Source: Mycetohabitans rhizoxinica HKI 454 (GTDB lineage: Bacteria; Pseudomonadota; Gammaproteobacteria; Burkholderiales; Burkholderiaceae). From it: 27,134 bases of DNA. Positions 1 through 7,426 of the stretch are shown here, piece after piece; the first letter of the stretch is position 1, and every line of letters begins with the position of its first letter. Under the pieces are notes generated by a model. That model did no database searches. It saw only the letters and a program-made list of their open reading frames with translations, and was not told the DNA's origin. The DNA lies in the NCBI RefSeq assembly GCF_000198775.1, contig NC_014722.1, positions 773,049-800,182 on the forward strand. Reading direction: 5' to 3'. The translations under genes were made by a program, and so were the position numbers.

Positions 1-298
1 CAATCAGGCCGAACAGCAGCCCGAACGCGCCCCATACCTCGAGCGGGTGATGGCGGCCGTGACTGAGCACGTCGATTAAATGCTTGATCGCATACTGTGA
101 TGCAAGCGCGCAGCCGACCGCCGCGAATACGCTTGCCAATACGGTGGCGTGCGCGACCGGATGACGCCGAATGTAGCGAAACAGGAACGACAGCGGACGA
201 TGGGCGTAGCTCGCCAGCCGCGTATTGCGCGCATTGCGTTCGGCCGCCGTCAGGCGCTCATTCTGGTCGGGGTAAAGCGTCGAATCGGTGTTTGCCAT
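1..298 (-). CDS. ABC transporter permease/ATP-binding protein, N-terminal fragment
   Basis: The first 99 codons of a minus-strand gene are present; the rest lies beyond base 1. The protein starts MANTDSTLYPDQNERLTAAE. A basic stretch (about residues 30-45, with SFLFRYIRRHP) leads into a hydrophobic segment (about 47-62) and then QYAIKHLIDVLSHGRHHP. This is how the first helix of half-size ABC exporters with a fused ATPase begins, and I recognise the pattern from Burkholderia ABC exporters. The ATPase domain is outside the window, so substrate and direction cannot be told. The ATG at 298 is the only reasonable start; its ribosome site is weak. No repeat of the gene is seen elsewhere in the window. 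Confidence 0.7.
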   Translation of the reverse strand, partial: MANTDSTLYPDQNERLTAAERNARNTRLASYAHRPLSFLFRYIRRHPVAHATVLASVFAAVGCALASQYAIKHLIDVLSHGRHHPLEVWGAFGLLFGLI

Positions 299-989
299 GG
301 CGAGTGCGGTGGCCTCGAACAGTGGTGACCCTGGCAGGCGAGCTGCCAAAGACGGGATTGTAAACGCGCCGGGAACGGTTCAGTCGGGCGACGTGCGAAT
401 CGGCAGGCCAGGGCACGTATGGTGGTGGACCCCAACGGCAGCCGATCGGGCGTGGCCAGCAAGCGACATTTCATGTCCGTAGGTGACTGTATTTTAAGAT
501 ACAATGACAAGTCAGCCTGCGCTGACTGCCAGCGCGTCGCGTCGTGTTGCGTTGCGTTAAATCGCGCAGCCCAACGCCCGGCCCGCGTGGCCAGCCCTGC
601 AAACAATCTAAAACAGCCTTTTAAAACAAGGCTTAGCAAAGTGTATCAATACTGTAACAAGGTAAAGACTTTGAAAGGCAGGCAAGGATTTGTGCTATGC
701 GGCATCGATAATCGAGTCCTGGTCAGCCCCTAGATAGTTTTGCCGAACAGTCAACGGCTTGACGTCTTGAGCGTTTATGGCTTGCCCACCGTCGGAAGAC
801 GATGGCATTGAGCGCGGCAGACGGATTAGACCGAGAGACTGTACAACCGCACCGTGCCGGTGCGGCAAAACCGGCCGCCGCGCTCGCGCCGATGGCGCAG
901 GCGCGGCGGCCCGGGTGGCAAGCCGGGGGGCCTGAGCCGTATTAAAACGAAGTAGCCACTTCGCCTGACTTTTTTAGGAGTTTACCGAC
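299..989. other. Long intergenic region before the glycosyltransferase gene
   Basis: About 690 bases lie between the ABC transporter start and the glycosyltransferase start, which diverge, so promoters for both should be here. The open frames inside look non-coding, with no recognisable protein and no good ribosome site. The middle (about 600-760) is richer in A and T than the flanks, as expected for a promoter region, but I could not pick a convincing -35/-10 pair. The last 150 bases hold the tandem hairpins listed separately. Confidence 0.5.
847..911. repeat. Two tandem inverted repeats in the glycosyltransferase leader
   Basis: The first hairpin pairs CCGCACCG (847-854) with CGGTGCGG (858-865) around a 3-base loop. 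The second pairs GGCCGCCGCGC (873-883) with GCGCGGCGGCC (901-911). Inside it GCGCC (886-890) pairs with GGCGC (894-898), so it forms one long stem with a small internal bulge. Neither is followed by a T run on either strand, so these are not ordinary terminators. They lie about 80 bases before the glycosyltransferase start and would be in its mRNA leader if transcription begins upstream. A role in translation or mRNA stability is inference. Confidence 0.6.
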
Positions 990-2054
990 ATGCGAATCGC
1001 TCAAATCGCGCCGCTGCACGAGGCTGTTCCTCCAAAGCTGTACGGTGGGACCGAGCGCGTCGTGTCCTATCTCACTGAAGCGCTGGTCGAACTCGGACAT
1101 GATGTGACGCTGTTTGCCAGCGGGGATTCGCAAACGTCGGCCAAGCTCGATGCGGTATGGCCGCAGGCATTGCGACTGGATCCGTCGATCCGCGACACGA
1201 TGGCGCCGCACATGTTGCTGCTCGAGCAGGTGCGCCGACGCTCGGAAGCGTTCGATGTACTGCATTTCCATATCGACTACTATCCGTTCCCGCTGTTTTC
1301 GCGCCAGCCGGTGCCGCATTTGACGACATTGCACGGCCGGCTCGACTTGCCTGAGCTGCAGCCGATCTTCAACGTGTTCAACGACGTGCCGGTCGTGTCG
1401 ATCTCCGACAACCAGCGCAATCCGTTGCCGCAGGCCAATTGGCTCTCGACCGTACATCATGGCCTGCCCATCGATCTGCTGACGCCCCGCACCGATATCG
1501 AGCCGAGCTATCTGGCCTTCCTGGGACGTATTTCGCCGGAAAAGCGCGTAGATACCGCGATCCGGATCGCACAGCAGTGCGGCATGAAGATCAAGATCGC
1601 CGCGAAGCTCGACAAGGCCGATCGTGCCTATTACGAGGAACAGGTCAAGCCGCTGATGTCGCTGCCGCACGTCGAGTACATCGGCGAGATCTCGGAAGCC
1701 GAGAAGGCCGAGTTTCTGTCGGGCGCGCATGCGTTGTTGTTCCCGATTGACTGGCCGGAGCCGTTCGGCTTAGTCATGATCGAGGCAATGGCTTGCGGCA
1801 CGCCCGTGATCGCGTTCAAGCGCGGCTCCGTGCCGGAGGTCATCGAGAACGGTGTGTCGGGCTTTGTCGTCGAGGATGAACTGAGCGCGGTGGCTGCGGT
1901 GAATCGGCTGCATACGCTGCCGCGCGCCGGCGTACGAGCGGCATTCGAGGCCTGTTTTACGTCGAAGGTGATGGCGCAACGCTACGTCGATGCGTACAAG
2001 GCATTGCTGCGCCGCAGCCGTCGTACCGTGCTGCGCGAAGTCGCCGCCGGCTAA
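990..2054 (+). CDS. Glycosyltransferase family 4 protein
   Basis: A 354-residue GT-B fold glycosyltransferase (GT4 family), expected to move a sugar from a nucleotide-sugar donor in the cytoplasm. The N-terminal acceptor half carries the glycine turn PKLYGGTERVVSYL (residues 15-28). The donor half contains GRISPEKR (179-186) and the family's EX7E signature in EPFGLVMIEAMACGTPVIA, with glutamates at 257 and 265. Length is normal. The ATG at 990 has AGGAG at 976-980, nine bases upstream. The gene is monocistronic: a structured leader before it and a strong terminator at 2102. The acceptor (polysaccharide, glycolipid or trehalose-like product) cannot be read from the sequence, and no cell-surface sugar cluster adjoins it. 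Confidence 0.9.
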   Translation: MRIAQIAPLHEAVPPKLYGGTERVVSYLTEALVELGHDVTLFASGDSQTSAKLDAVWPQALRLDPSIRDTMAPHMLLLEQVRRRSEAFDVLHFHIDYYPFPLFSRQPVPHLTTLHGRLDLPELQPIFNVFNDVPVVSISDNQRNPLPQANWLSTVHHGLPIDLLTPRTDIEPSYLAFLGRISPEKRVDTAIRIAQQCGMKIKIAAKLDKADRAYYEEQVKPLMSLPHVEYIGEISEAEKAEFLSGAHALLFPIDWPEPFGLVMIEAMACGTPVIAFKRGSVPEVIENGVSGFVVEDELSAVAAVNRLHTLPRAGVRAAFEACFTSKVMAQRYVDAYKALLRRSRRTVLREVAAG

Positions 2055-2101
2055 GCAAACTGCATCGAGCCGGTTCGACGAGCCTGCTGCATTCCTCCAA
2101 T

Positions 2102-2132
2102 GCCCACGGTGTTCGATGCCGTGGGCGTTTTT
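2102..2132 (+). terminator. Rho-independent terminator after the glycosyltransferase gene
   Basis: GCCCACGG (2102-2109) pairs perfectly with CCGTGGGC (2119-2126) across a 9-base loop and is followed by GTTTTTGTTT. It lies 48 bases after the glycosyltransferase stop codon. Confidence 0.9.
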
Positions 2133-2171
2133 GTTTGCGCGGCGATTGCCGCATTGCTCCGTAAGAGTCCT

Positions 2172-2177
2172 TATAAT
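2172..2177 (+). promoter_or_regulatory. Probable -10 box for the membrane-protein gene
   Basis: A perfect TATAAT stands 61 bases before the preferred TTG start at 2238 and just after the preceding terminator, which is where a promoter is needed. The -35 is poor: TTGCCG at 2146-2151 would leave a 20-base spacer. Confidence 0.4.
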
Positions 2178-2237
2178 GTGCCGCTGGGGCGATTGCGGCG
2201 GCCTGCAGGGCGGCTGTGCGACAAACAGGAGAATAAA

Positions 2238-3026
2238 TTGCCGAGGGACTTGCCGAGGGCAATGCGACCGAACCGCCATACTGTGCCAGGTGCCGCGACG
2301 ATTTTTGCGTTGCGAGCGATCGGCCTGGCGTTGCTTGCACGCTGGGTGCAGTCGATGTCGCAGATGGGCTTCGTGTCGATGCTGAATGGCGTCGCGTCGT
2401 CGCCGTGGGCATGCCTGAACATCATTCTGCTGTTCCTGCTGGTTGCGCTGCCCGGGGCGCAGGCGCGCGTGGAACGGCCATTTCATCCGCTACCCCAATG
2501 GTTGAGGCAGGCTTTGCGTTGCTTTGCGCTTGTCTGTTTTCTGTTCGCCGCATGGTCAATCGGGTCGTTCGTTGCCGCGGCCGAACCCAAGGCGACGCTG
2601 CATGCCGTGGCAAACAGCAATGGCTGGTTGGCCGTATTGCCTTGGCTATATGTCGCTGTGATTTGGATTTGCCGGCCGCGGCCGCTGTGGCGATCGAATT
2701 TCGCGGCGCGGCGGTTTGCGATCGGTCGCTATGCGGTGTCCATCGATCTCGTCACGCGGACCACCGTCGTGTGGGTCGAGAGCCGCAAGGTTGGCCAGTA
2801 TGACGGCCGAGAGCTGTCGCTGCGCTTGGTCAACGAAGGTGCGCCGATCCGTGCGTGGCGGCGGTGGGTTCATGCCGAGCAGCCGTGTGCCCAGCTATTG
2901 TGGAATTCGCCGGCGGCGGCCGGCCACAACCGGCAACGGGTGATGCACGTGGTGCTCAAAAATGACGCGGATTTTGCCGCTAGTCGCGCTTTGGAGAGGG
3001 CGCTTGCGTCGCTCAGCGCTGCCTGA
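2238..3026 (+). CDS. Four-helix membrane protein of unknown function
   Basis: I do not recognise a named family. The TTG at 2238 is preferred as start because AGGAG (2227-2231) sits six bases before it. An in-frame ATG at 2100 would place coding sequence inside the upstream terminator. From the TTG the product is 262 residues. Four hydrophobic segments are visible (about 18-36, 56-73, 94-114 and 129-145), and then a hydrophilic C-terminal domain of about 110 residues begins after RPRPLWRSNF. That domain has ordinary cytoplasmic composition (RYAVSIDLVTRTTVVWVES) and no catalytic motif I can name. A regulator-like or complex-assembly role is possible but unsupported. GC content and codon use resemble the core genes around it. 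Confidence 0.75.
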   Translation: MPRDLPRAMRPNRHTVPGAATIFALRAIGLALLARWVQSMSQMGFVSMLNGVASSPWACLNIILLFLLVALPGAQARVERPFHPLPQWLRQALRCFALVCFLFAAWSIGSFVAAAEPKATLHAVANSNGWLAVLPWLYVAVIWICRPRPLWRSNFAARRFAIGRYAVSIDLVTRTTVVWVESRKVGQYDGRELSLRLVNEGAPIRAWRRWVHAEQPCAQLLWNSPAAAGHNRQRVMHVVLKNDADFAASRALERALASLSAA

Positions 3027-3369
3027 TCCCTGTCTGCCAACGAATTGGGTGGAACTGCGGATCATGCCGTTTGAGCCCCTTTCGTCTGATAACTTAGCAC
3101 GCTCGCAAACCCTCGAACGGTTTTAAATTCTCCGTCGCCACGTGCACGGTGTCTTATTGGACCGTTTCGTCGCAGAAAGCCAACATCGGCGCGACGCATA
3201 GCGTTGTGGGGTACATGCGCTTTTGCAGGCGCGACGCTCGGGTCAGCATAGTGTTATCCGACTCAGTTCTAATGCGTGCGACGCACTACTGGAGTGTAGC
3301 GTGTGCTTTCAGCTAACCTGTCATGCAGCCGCGCTGCGCCGTGTTTGTCTCTTGTTGCCGAGCTTGCCA
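3027..3369. other. Intergenic region before the F-box gene; GC content drops here
   Basis: No gene is visible. This is where the GC-rich core ends and the more AT-rich accessory region starts. An open frame runs in phase into the F-box gene from a TTG at 3223, but its peptide is cysteine-rich and unlike the rest of the product, so I take it as leader. An imperfect TTCG-N17-CTCG (3081-3105) resembles a type III secretion regulator box with the wrong spacing. Confidence 0.4.
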
Positions 3370-4740
3370 ATGGACCTGGATCTGAACGCCACGTTGAATG
3401 ATTACCGGAGCTATATCTATGCGTTGGAGGTTTATCAAAAACCTTCGGCCGCGTCGATGCCGCCACAACACAAGCCGGCAGACGTTGCCTTGGCTAATTC
3501 GCCAGTTGACAGGCCGACTACGTACAACGACTTGCCGCCTGAAGTGATCCTGCGAATTGGCAGCCATGTGCCGATCCAGGATGTTGGCAGCTTTGGAGCA
3601 GTCGATAGTCGAACTTACCATTTAATGAAGGAACGGCGAACGGTTTGGCGATTCTGGCGGCGCGCTGAAAGGGCCGTTAGCCTTTCGGCGGTCAAAACTA
3701 TTATTTGGGACCTTAGCGGCCTTATCGAGGATCCCGAGCAGCGTGTAGAACCCATTGAAATGCTGCAGCAGCGTCTCAAGGTGCTGCCCCGCGCGGAGCG
3801 AGTCGAAGCTTTCCAGTGGCTGTGTGAGGCGACTGATGATATGCCGAAAAAAGGAGCGCAGACACAAAGGGCACTGATGGCAATGCTCGGTGATTTTCCG
3901 ATCCCTGAGCGTATTCTGTTATTCAACTATCTAAGTGCGAAATTGGCACATCGTAGTCCTGATCAGGAAAATCTCTGGCCAGACCTTGCACTCCAGTTAC
4001 TGTCTTTTCCACTGACTTCACCCAAGATTTTAGAGGGTTACAATTTTATTTTGGCCAAAACGTCGGACTTACCTGAGTCACAGCAGGCAGAGCTGATTCC
4101 GGTCTTGGCTGATTTACTGTTCCAGTTTTTGGATAAGTATGGGTATGCTAACACGCTCGTTCCGCAACTGTATGCTGAGTTGCGCGAAAGGACGTTGCGA
4201 CTGTCAATGCCATATCAAGGCGCTCCGATTGGCGCATTAGCGGCGGTCTTATCGGCATTGCCAGAATCCGAGCGGTCTGTGCGCTACGCGGAAATGCGCA
4301 ACGTGGCGATGGCATTGCCTGATGAACCATGGAGCACTGCACTCCTCGGTTTATTTTCAGGATTGCTTGCGTTGCCTAGCCATCGGCACGCTGATGAAAT
4401 AGCTGTGCTGGAGCGAGGGTTTGCACGCGTGCCGTTGGCGCAGCGGACGCAGGTGGCAGCTGGCTTGTTGGAGTGCGCTTTTTTCATGGATGCCAGCCTA
4501 TCAAGGCAGGTTTGGCAGCAAGCGCTGAACTTGCTCAATAACGCCGACGAAGACCAACTATATCGAGTTTTCGACGTGCTCAAAAGGAGGGGTATTGTCC
4601 TAACTCAGTTGTCCAATGCTAAGCGGGACTTAGCGATCAGCGAGATCCTATCGTATATGAAATACAACAGATTTTCCGAGCAGGGACGCACCCGAATACT
4701 CGAAAGTTTGGGGTATAGCAAAGCCTTTGCTGGAGCGTAA
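3370..4740 (+). CDS. F-box protein with helical repeats, candidate secreted effector
   Basis: From the ATG at 3370 the product is 456 residues. Residues 52-98 read as an F-box: YNDLPPEVILRIGSHVP is followed by VGSFGAVDSRTYHLM and a tryptophan-containing tail. This is the Skp1-binding motif of eukaryotic SCF ubiquitin ligases, also found in bacterial type III effectors such as the Ralstonia GALA proteins. The remaining 350 residues are predicted helical, with a loosely periodic LPxxxR-like signature (LPRAERVEAF, FPIPERILLF, LPESERSVRY, VPLAQRTQVA). This suggests ARM/HEAT-like repeats that could bind a target. There is no Sec signal, as expected for a type III substrate. The start is uncertain, with no good ribosome site. 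Base composition is lower in GC than the flanks, which points to transfer. Delivery and function are inferred. Confidence 0.75.
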   Translation: MDLDLNATLNDYRSYIYALEVYQKPSAASMPPQHKPADVALANSPVDRPTTYNDLPPEVILRIGSHVPIQDVGSFGAVDSRTYHLMKERRTVWRFWRRAERAVSLSAVKTIIWDLSGLIEDPEQRVEPIEMLQQRLKVLPRAERVEAFQWLCEATDDMPKKGAQTQRALMAMLGDFPIPERILLFNYLSAKLAHRSPDQENLWPDLALQLLSFPLTSPKILEGYNFILAKTSDLPESQQAELIPVLADLLFQFLDKYGYANTLVPQLYAELRERTLRLSMPYQGAPIGALAAVLSALPESERSVRYAEMRNVAMALPDEPWSTALLGLFSGLLALPSHRHADEIAVLERGFARVPLAQRTQVAAGLLECAFFMDASLSRQVWQQALNLLNNADEDQLYRVFDVLKRRGIVLTQLSNAKRDLAISEILSYMKYNRFSEQGRTRILESLGYSKAFAGA

Positions 4741-4770
4741 CCCGGATTCGGATGGTTGCGCTGCACAGCT

Positions 4771-4803
4771 CACCGTATTTATTACGGGTGTCGTAGGATT
4801 TTT
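4771..4803 (+). terminator. Weak candidate terminator after the F-box gene
   Basis: CACCGTA pairs with TACGGGTG (one bulged G) at 4771-4790, and a run of five T follows at about 4799. The gap of eight bases between stem and T run makes this a poor terminator. Confidence 0.25.
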
Positions 4804-4966
4804 GCAGTAATTCAAATCCGATCTGATCTTCGGGTTGTTGCTTTTCCTAGAACAACGATTCTTTTTTATCCAGCCCACGCCGGATATCAAAGTTTTGTGA
4901 GACGGGACGGTATGGGAGCATGCCCCTGCCCCTTCACTTGCGCAGGTCCGCTTGGGCATGCAGTGC

Positions 4967-5027
4967 TTCGTAATTTCATAGTTGACATCGGAATGCGAGC
5001 ACGTGACCGCGTGCTTCACATTAGTAT
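4967..5027 (+). promoter_or_regulatory. Possible PIP/hrpII-like box with a spaced -10
   Basis: TTCG (4967-4970) and ATCG (4987-4990) are separated by exactly 16 bases. This is one mismatch from the TTCG-N16-TTCG box bound by HrpB/HrpX-type activators of type III secretion genes. TAGTAT (5022-5027), a YANNNT-type -10, follows after 31 bases, the spacing known for the Xanthomonas PIP box. The start codon of the cysteine protease gene is at 5062. A motif this short with one mismatch could occur by chance. Confidence 0.3.
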
Positions 5028-5061
5028 CGCAAGGGCGAGGTCATGCGAAGGAGGCGCTTGT

Positions 5062-5862
5062 ATGAGGCTAGTCGGGATCACGGCAAAATTACTGAGCTTC
5101 GAAGATAAAGAGCCGGTTAACTCAGTGCTGATATCGAAGCCATACAATGTGAAGGGCCGCGTACATGGCGAACTAGCAGGGCTTGAGCGATTACGAAAGG
5201 CGTCCATTCAGCCGGAGGCTGGCTCTGTCGACAAAAAAAATGAGCCAAGCAAAGAGCAGTCGGTGTCCGATCCTTGTGAAGACTGGAATTTACAAGGGCA
5301 GTATGCTTTTTTCGATGTCAAATATCATCACCAGCAGCATGTGAATATGTGTGGCGACGCAAGCGCAGCAATGCTGTTGAGCTTCTTTGGAAAGAAACCA
5401 GTTGATTTGAACAGGAACCCACGGCGTATATGGGAAGGCTTGAATTCTACTCAGCTGATAAATTTATTAGAAAGCCATGGCTTCCGGGTCTCATCAATTC
5501 CGCTGCCACCCCGATTTGAGCGGCATCCGAAGGATAGGACGGTGACGGGAGGTTGGGAAAGCTCGCAGTTATGCTCGCTGCTTAATGGTTTTGGTCCAAT
5601 CATCTGTGGCGGCCGGTGGCCAAGGCATGTGTTCGGTCATTGCATATTGTTAATTGGGGCAACGGAAAACACGGTTGTTTATCACGATCCATGGAGTGGA
5701 GCTAAGCGAACCAAAACATTGCAGCAGTTTAATGGTTTTCTAGATTGGGACGATCCCAATGCAATGATCGCGAGCGATAAAGGATTAGCCGCGATGCACG
5801 ATATTTCCATGCCTATCGTCGAAGAAGGGCCAAGCCAAGGAACCGCCTTCAAGAAGCGTTGA
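5062..5862 (+). CDS. AvrRpt2-like papain-fold cysteine protease, candidate effector
   Basis: The ATG at 5062 has a textbook ribosome site, AAGGAGG (5048-5054), seven bases upstream, and gives 266 residues. The open frame extends upstream but that part looks non-coding. Residues 81-240 match the layout of peptidase family C70 (AvrRpt2), clan CA. The proposed catalytic cysteine is Cys97 in QHVNMCGDASAAML, the histidine is His193 in FGHCILLIG, and the acid is Asp209 in VVYHDPWSG. Between them is GPIICGG, close to the GPII stretch of AvrRpt2, and the FN.FLDWDDPNAMI ending also corresponds. The first 75 residues are polar and rich in Ser, Lys and Glu, with no Sec signal, as in type III effectors. 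It follows the F-box gene, and both stand out by low GC. A toxin- or bacteriocin-processing C39 peptidase is less likely because no ABC transporter or peptide gene adjoins it. Confidence 0.75.
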   Translation: MRLVGITAKLLSFEDKEPVNSVLISKPYNVKGRVHGELAGLERLRKASIQPEAGSVDKKNEPSKEQSVSDPCEDWNLQGQYAFFDVKYHHQQHVNMCGDASAAMLLSFFGKKPVDLNRNPRRIWEGLNSTQLINLLESHGFRVSSIPLPPRFERHPKDRTVTGGWESSQLCSLLNGFGPIICGGRWPRHVFGHCILLIGATENTVVYHDPWSGAKRTKTLQQFNGFLDWDDPNAMIASDKGLAAMHDISMPIVEEGPSQGTAFKKR

Positions 5863-6020
5863 CTTACTAACAAGCACCGCGGAAAGGAAATGACACGCAA
5901 AGTGCGCATACTGTTAAATTAAGGACAGTTTATAGTCTATTAAGATATTAGATAGCCAAACCAGTGTCCTTTGTCGTGCGAGAGGGATGGCTCGCTTCGC
6001 CTTGCTACACGAGCCTTCCA

Positions 6021-6042
6021 GCGCTCTACCGCTGAGCTAAAA
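6021..6042 (-). other. tRNA D-arm fragment
   Basis: GCTCTACCGCTGAGCTAA at 6023-6040 is identical to 16063-16080 in the tRNA-Val gene, in the same orientation. On the minus strand it reads as the D-arm of a tRNA 5' half. No acceptor stem, anticodon arm or T arm can be folded around it, so this is a fragment and not a gene. It may be left from an insertion or recombination at a tRNA gene. Because D-arms are alike among several tRNAs, tRNA-Val need not be the source. Confidence 0.55.
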
Positions 6043-6581
6043 CTTTTAAAATTTGCCTCGGAGCGTCCCTAGCGTTGTGGGACGGTTACGGCATCGCTAT
6101 GTATGTACACATAGCCGTTCGCACCGAAAATTGTCTTCTAACGCGTGAACCGCGCGTCTGCATGAGTGTCTCCGAATTTCCCCATTCGCTCGTTTGGAAG
6201 CATCCTCAAACAAAACAGAAAACGAGTGGAGAGTTAGGCCGCGATAGGTGCCTACCGCATGCTTGGTCTAGGCAGGGGTGCAGGGAAAAAATTTTGTTTT
6301 GCTTTGCTAATTTATAGTTACGGTCCAGCTACCGAGTGCTGTTCACCCGTAGGGACACTGACACGAATAAGGGCGTTGCAGATGCGTGTGCATGCGTGAA
6401 CTATATTGCTGTTTGGGGTGGGGCGCTTCATCATGACAGCAACTTGACCTGTAAGGATTGTAATCGTGCGCTTGCATGTCGGGTGGGGGAGTTGATGATG
6501 GGCGTATCTAGTCCTGTGACGCAAGCTGCGCACGACGCTGACATAAAGACGGGTTCAATTGATCAGATGGACTGATTAGTA

Positions 6582-6590
6582 TGGTATACT
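6582..6590 (+). promoter_or_regulatory. Extended -10 promoter of the lipoprotein gene
   Basis: TGGTATACT (6582-6590) is an extended -10 (TGN plus TATACT). It lies 83 bases before the TTG start at 6674. TTGATC at 6559 would be a -35 with a long 20-base spacer. An extended -10 needs little -35 contact. Confidence 0.5.
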
Positions 6591-6673
6591 GAATTATCTT
6601 GTCTTTTCATTCGATCGCAGTGCGAAATAGGATAAAAGGCAGTATGGTAAATGTAGATGGATGGAGTTGTTAG

Positions 6674-7426
6674 TTGATTCAACGTATTAAAGCATTATCT
6701 GTCGCTGTAGCCGTAGCGCTGACTCAATACGGTTGTGGGAGCGGTGAAGTCGATATGGTCCGTAGTGCTCCATTAGCGGATTACCAAGGGTTTTACACCA
6801 ATATAGAGCCAGACGGCTCTATATTGTCAACCGCCATCTTTGATGACGGGTCTTTATATGCAATATCGTTTGATAAAGAGGGGAAGGAATTTCACGCGTT
6901 ACGAGGAACGGTTGAAGGCAGTAACGGTAACCTTTTCGCTTCGGACATCATCGGCTATAGTTTCAATGGTCTAAGACCAGTGCGCGGCCAACTTTCCGGT
7001 ACATATCGGGCTAAGCAATCCTTAAGCGGCCAAGTTACTTATTCCGAGACGGGGCGGATCATGCCGGTTTCGGTGACCTATGATCCGCGCTATGAGGACA
7101 CACCAACCCTTGCTAATGCGGCAGGTGTGTATTCGGGCCTGGCCGTCGGAGAATCGGAACGAGGTCAAGCGAACGTCAGCATAACACCGCAAGGCGCGGT
7201 GGAAATTTCAGGTCCTAACGATTGTCGAGCGGCTGGAGGAATTACGCCTAAGAAAACTGGCAACGCCTACGATATAACGGTTCGATACGGTCAGATTGCG
7301 AGTTGCTCACTGTCTGGCCAAGTGATGACGGGCAGCGTGGTCATTGAGGCTGAGACGGGCCATCTGAACGCTCTCGCAACGAGCGCGGACCGAACCCACC
7401 CGCTGTTGTTTACGGGAGGGAAGTAA
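6674..7426 (+). CDS. Predicted surface/periplasmic lipoprotein, complete member of a paralogous pair
   Basis: 250 residues from a TTG at 6674, chosen because GGAG (6663-6666) lies seven bases upstream and the product then begins with a signal sequence (MIQRIKALSVAVAVALTQYGC). The presumed lipidated cysteine is Cys21; its lipobox QYGC is imperfect. The mature part is rich in Gly, Ser, Thr and short strands, suggesting two beta domains. The second starts near SVTYDPRYEDTPTLANAAGVYSG and ends at DRTHPLLFTGGK. The truncated gene at 9356 encodes the same pattern (TYDEDYEKMPTLAAITGTYRG to DTSHPLLFLGIK) with matching cysteines, so the two are paralogues. I know similar Gly-rich lipoproteins of unknown role in Burkholderia and relatives. 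No function can be assigned. GC is below that of the core genes. Confidence 0.7.
   Translation: MIQRIKALSVAVAVALTQYGCGSGEVDMVRSAPLADYQGFYTNIEPDGSILSTAIFDDGSLYAISFDKEGKEFHALRGTVEGSNGNLFASDIIGYSFNGLRPVRGQLSGTYRAKQSLSGQVTYSETGRIMPVSVTYDPRYEDTPTLANAAGVYSGLAVGESERGQANVSITPQGAVEISGPNDCRAAGGITPKKTGNAYDITVRYGQIASCSLSGQVMTGSVVIEAETGHLNALATSADRTHPLLFTGGK

Larger units (their letters stand above)
5863..6673. other. Long non-coding stretch between effector and lipoprotein genes
   Basis: About 810 bases without a gene I can support. The open frames inside (6075-6317 and 6336-6575 on plus, 6318-6533 on minus) have odd composition and no family resemblance. What can be seen is a tRNA D-arm fragment near 6021-6042, a small inverted repeat GGCTCG...CGAGCC just left of it (about 5989-6014), and an extended -10 promoter at the right end. 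It may be debris of earlier insertions. Confidence 0.45.

Noticed and set aside
250..639. Minus-strand open frame of 129 codons overlapping the ABC transporter start
   Set aside because: It overlaps a recognisable gene in another frame, has no ribosome site and unlikely composition.
2100..2237. Upstream ATG extension of the membrane protein
   Set aside because: It would code through the glycosyltransferase terminator; the TTG at 2238 has a much better ribosome site.
3081..3105. TTCG-N17-CTCG before the F-box gene as a type III regulator box
   Set aside because: Both spacing and the second half differ from the consensus, and no -10 follows at the proper distance.
4756..5061. N-terminal extension of the cysteine protease frame
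   Set aside because: The peptide looks non-coding and a perfect ribosome site precedes the ATG at 5062.
6075..6575. Two open frames in the stretch before the lipoprotein gene
   Set aside because: No family resemblance, no clear ribosome sites, composition as in random sequence.
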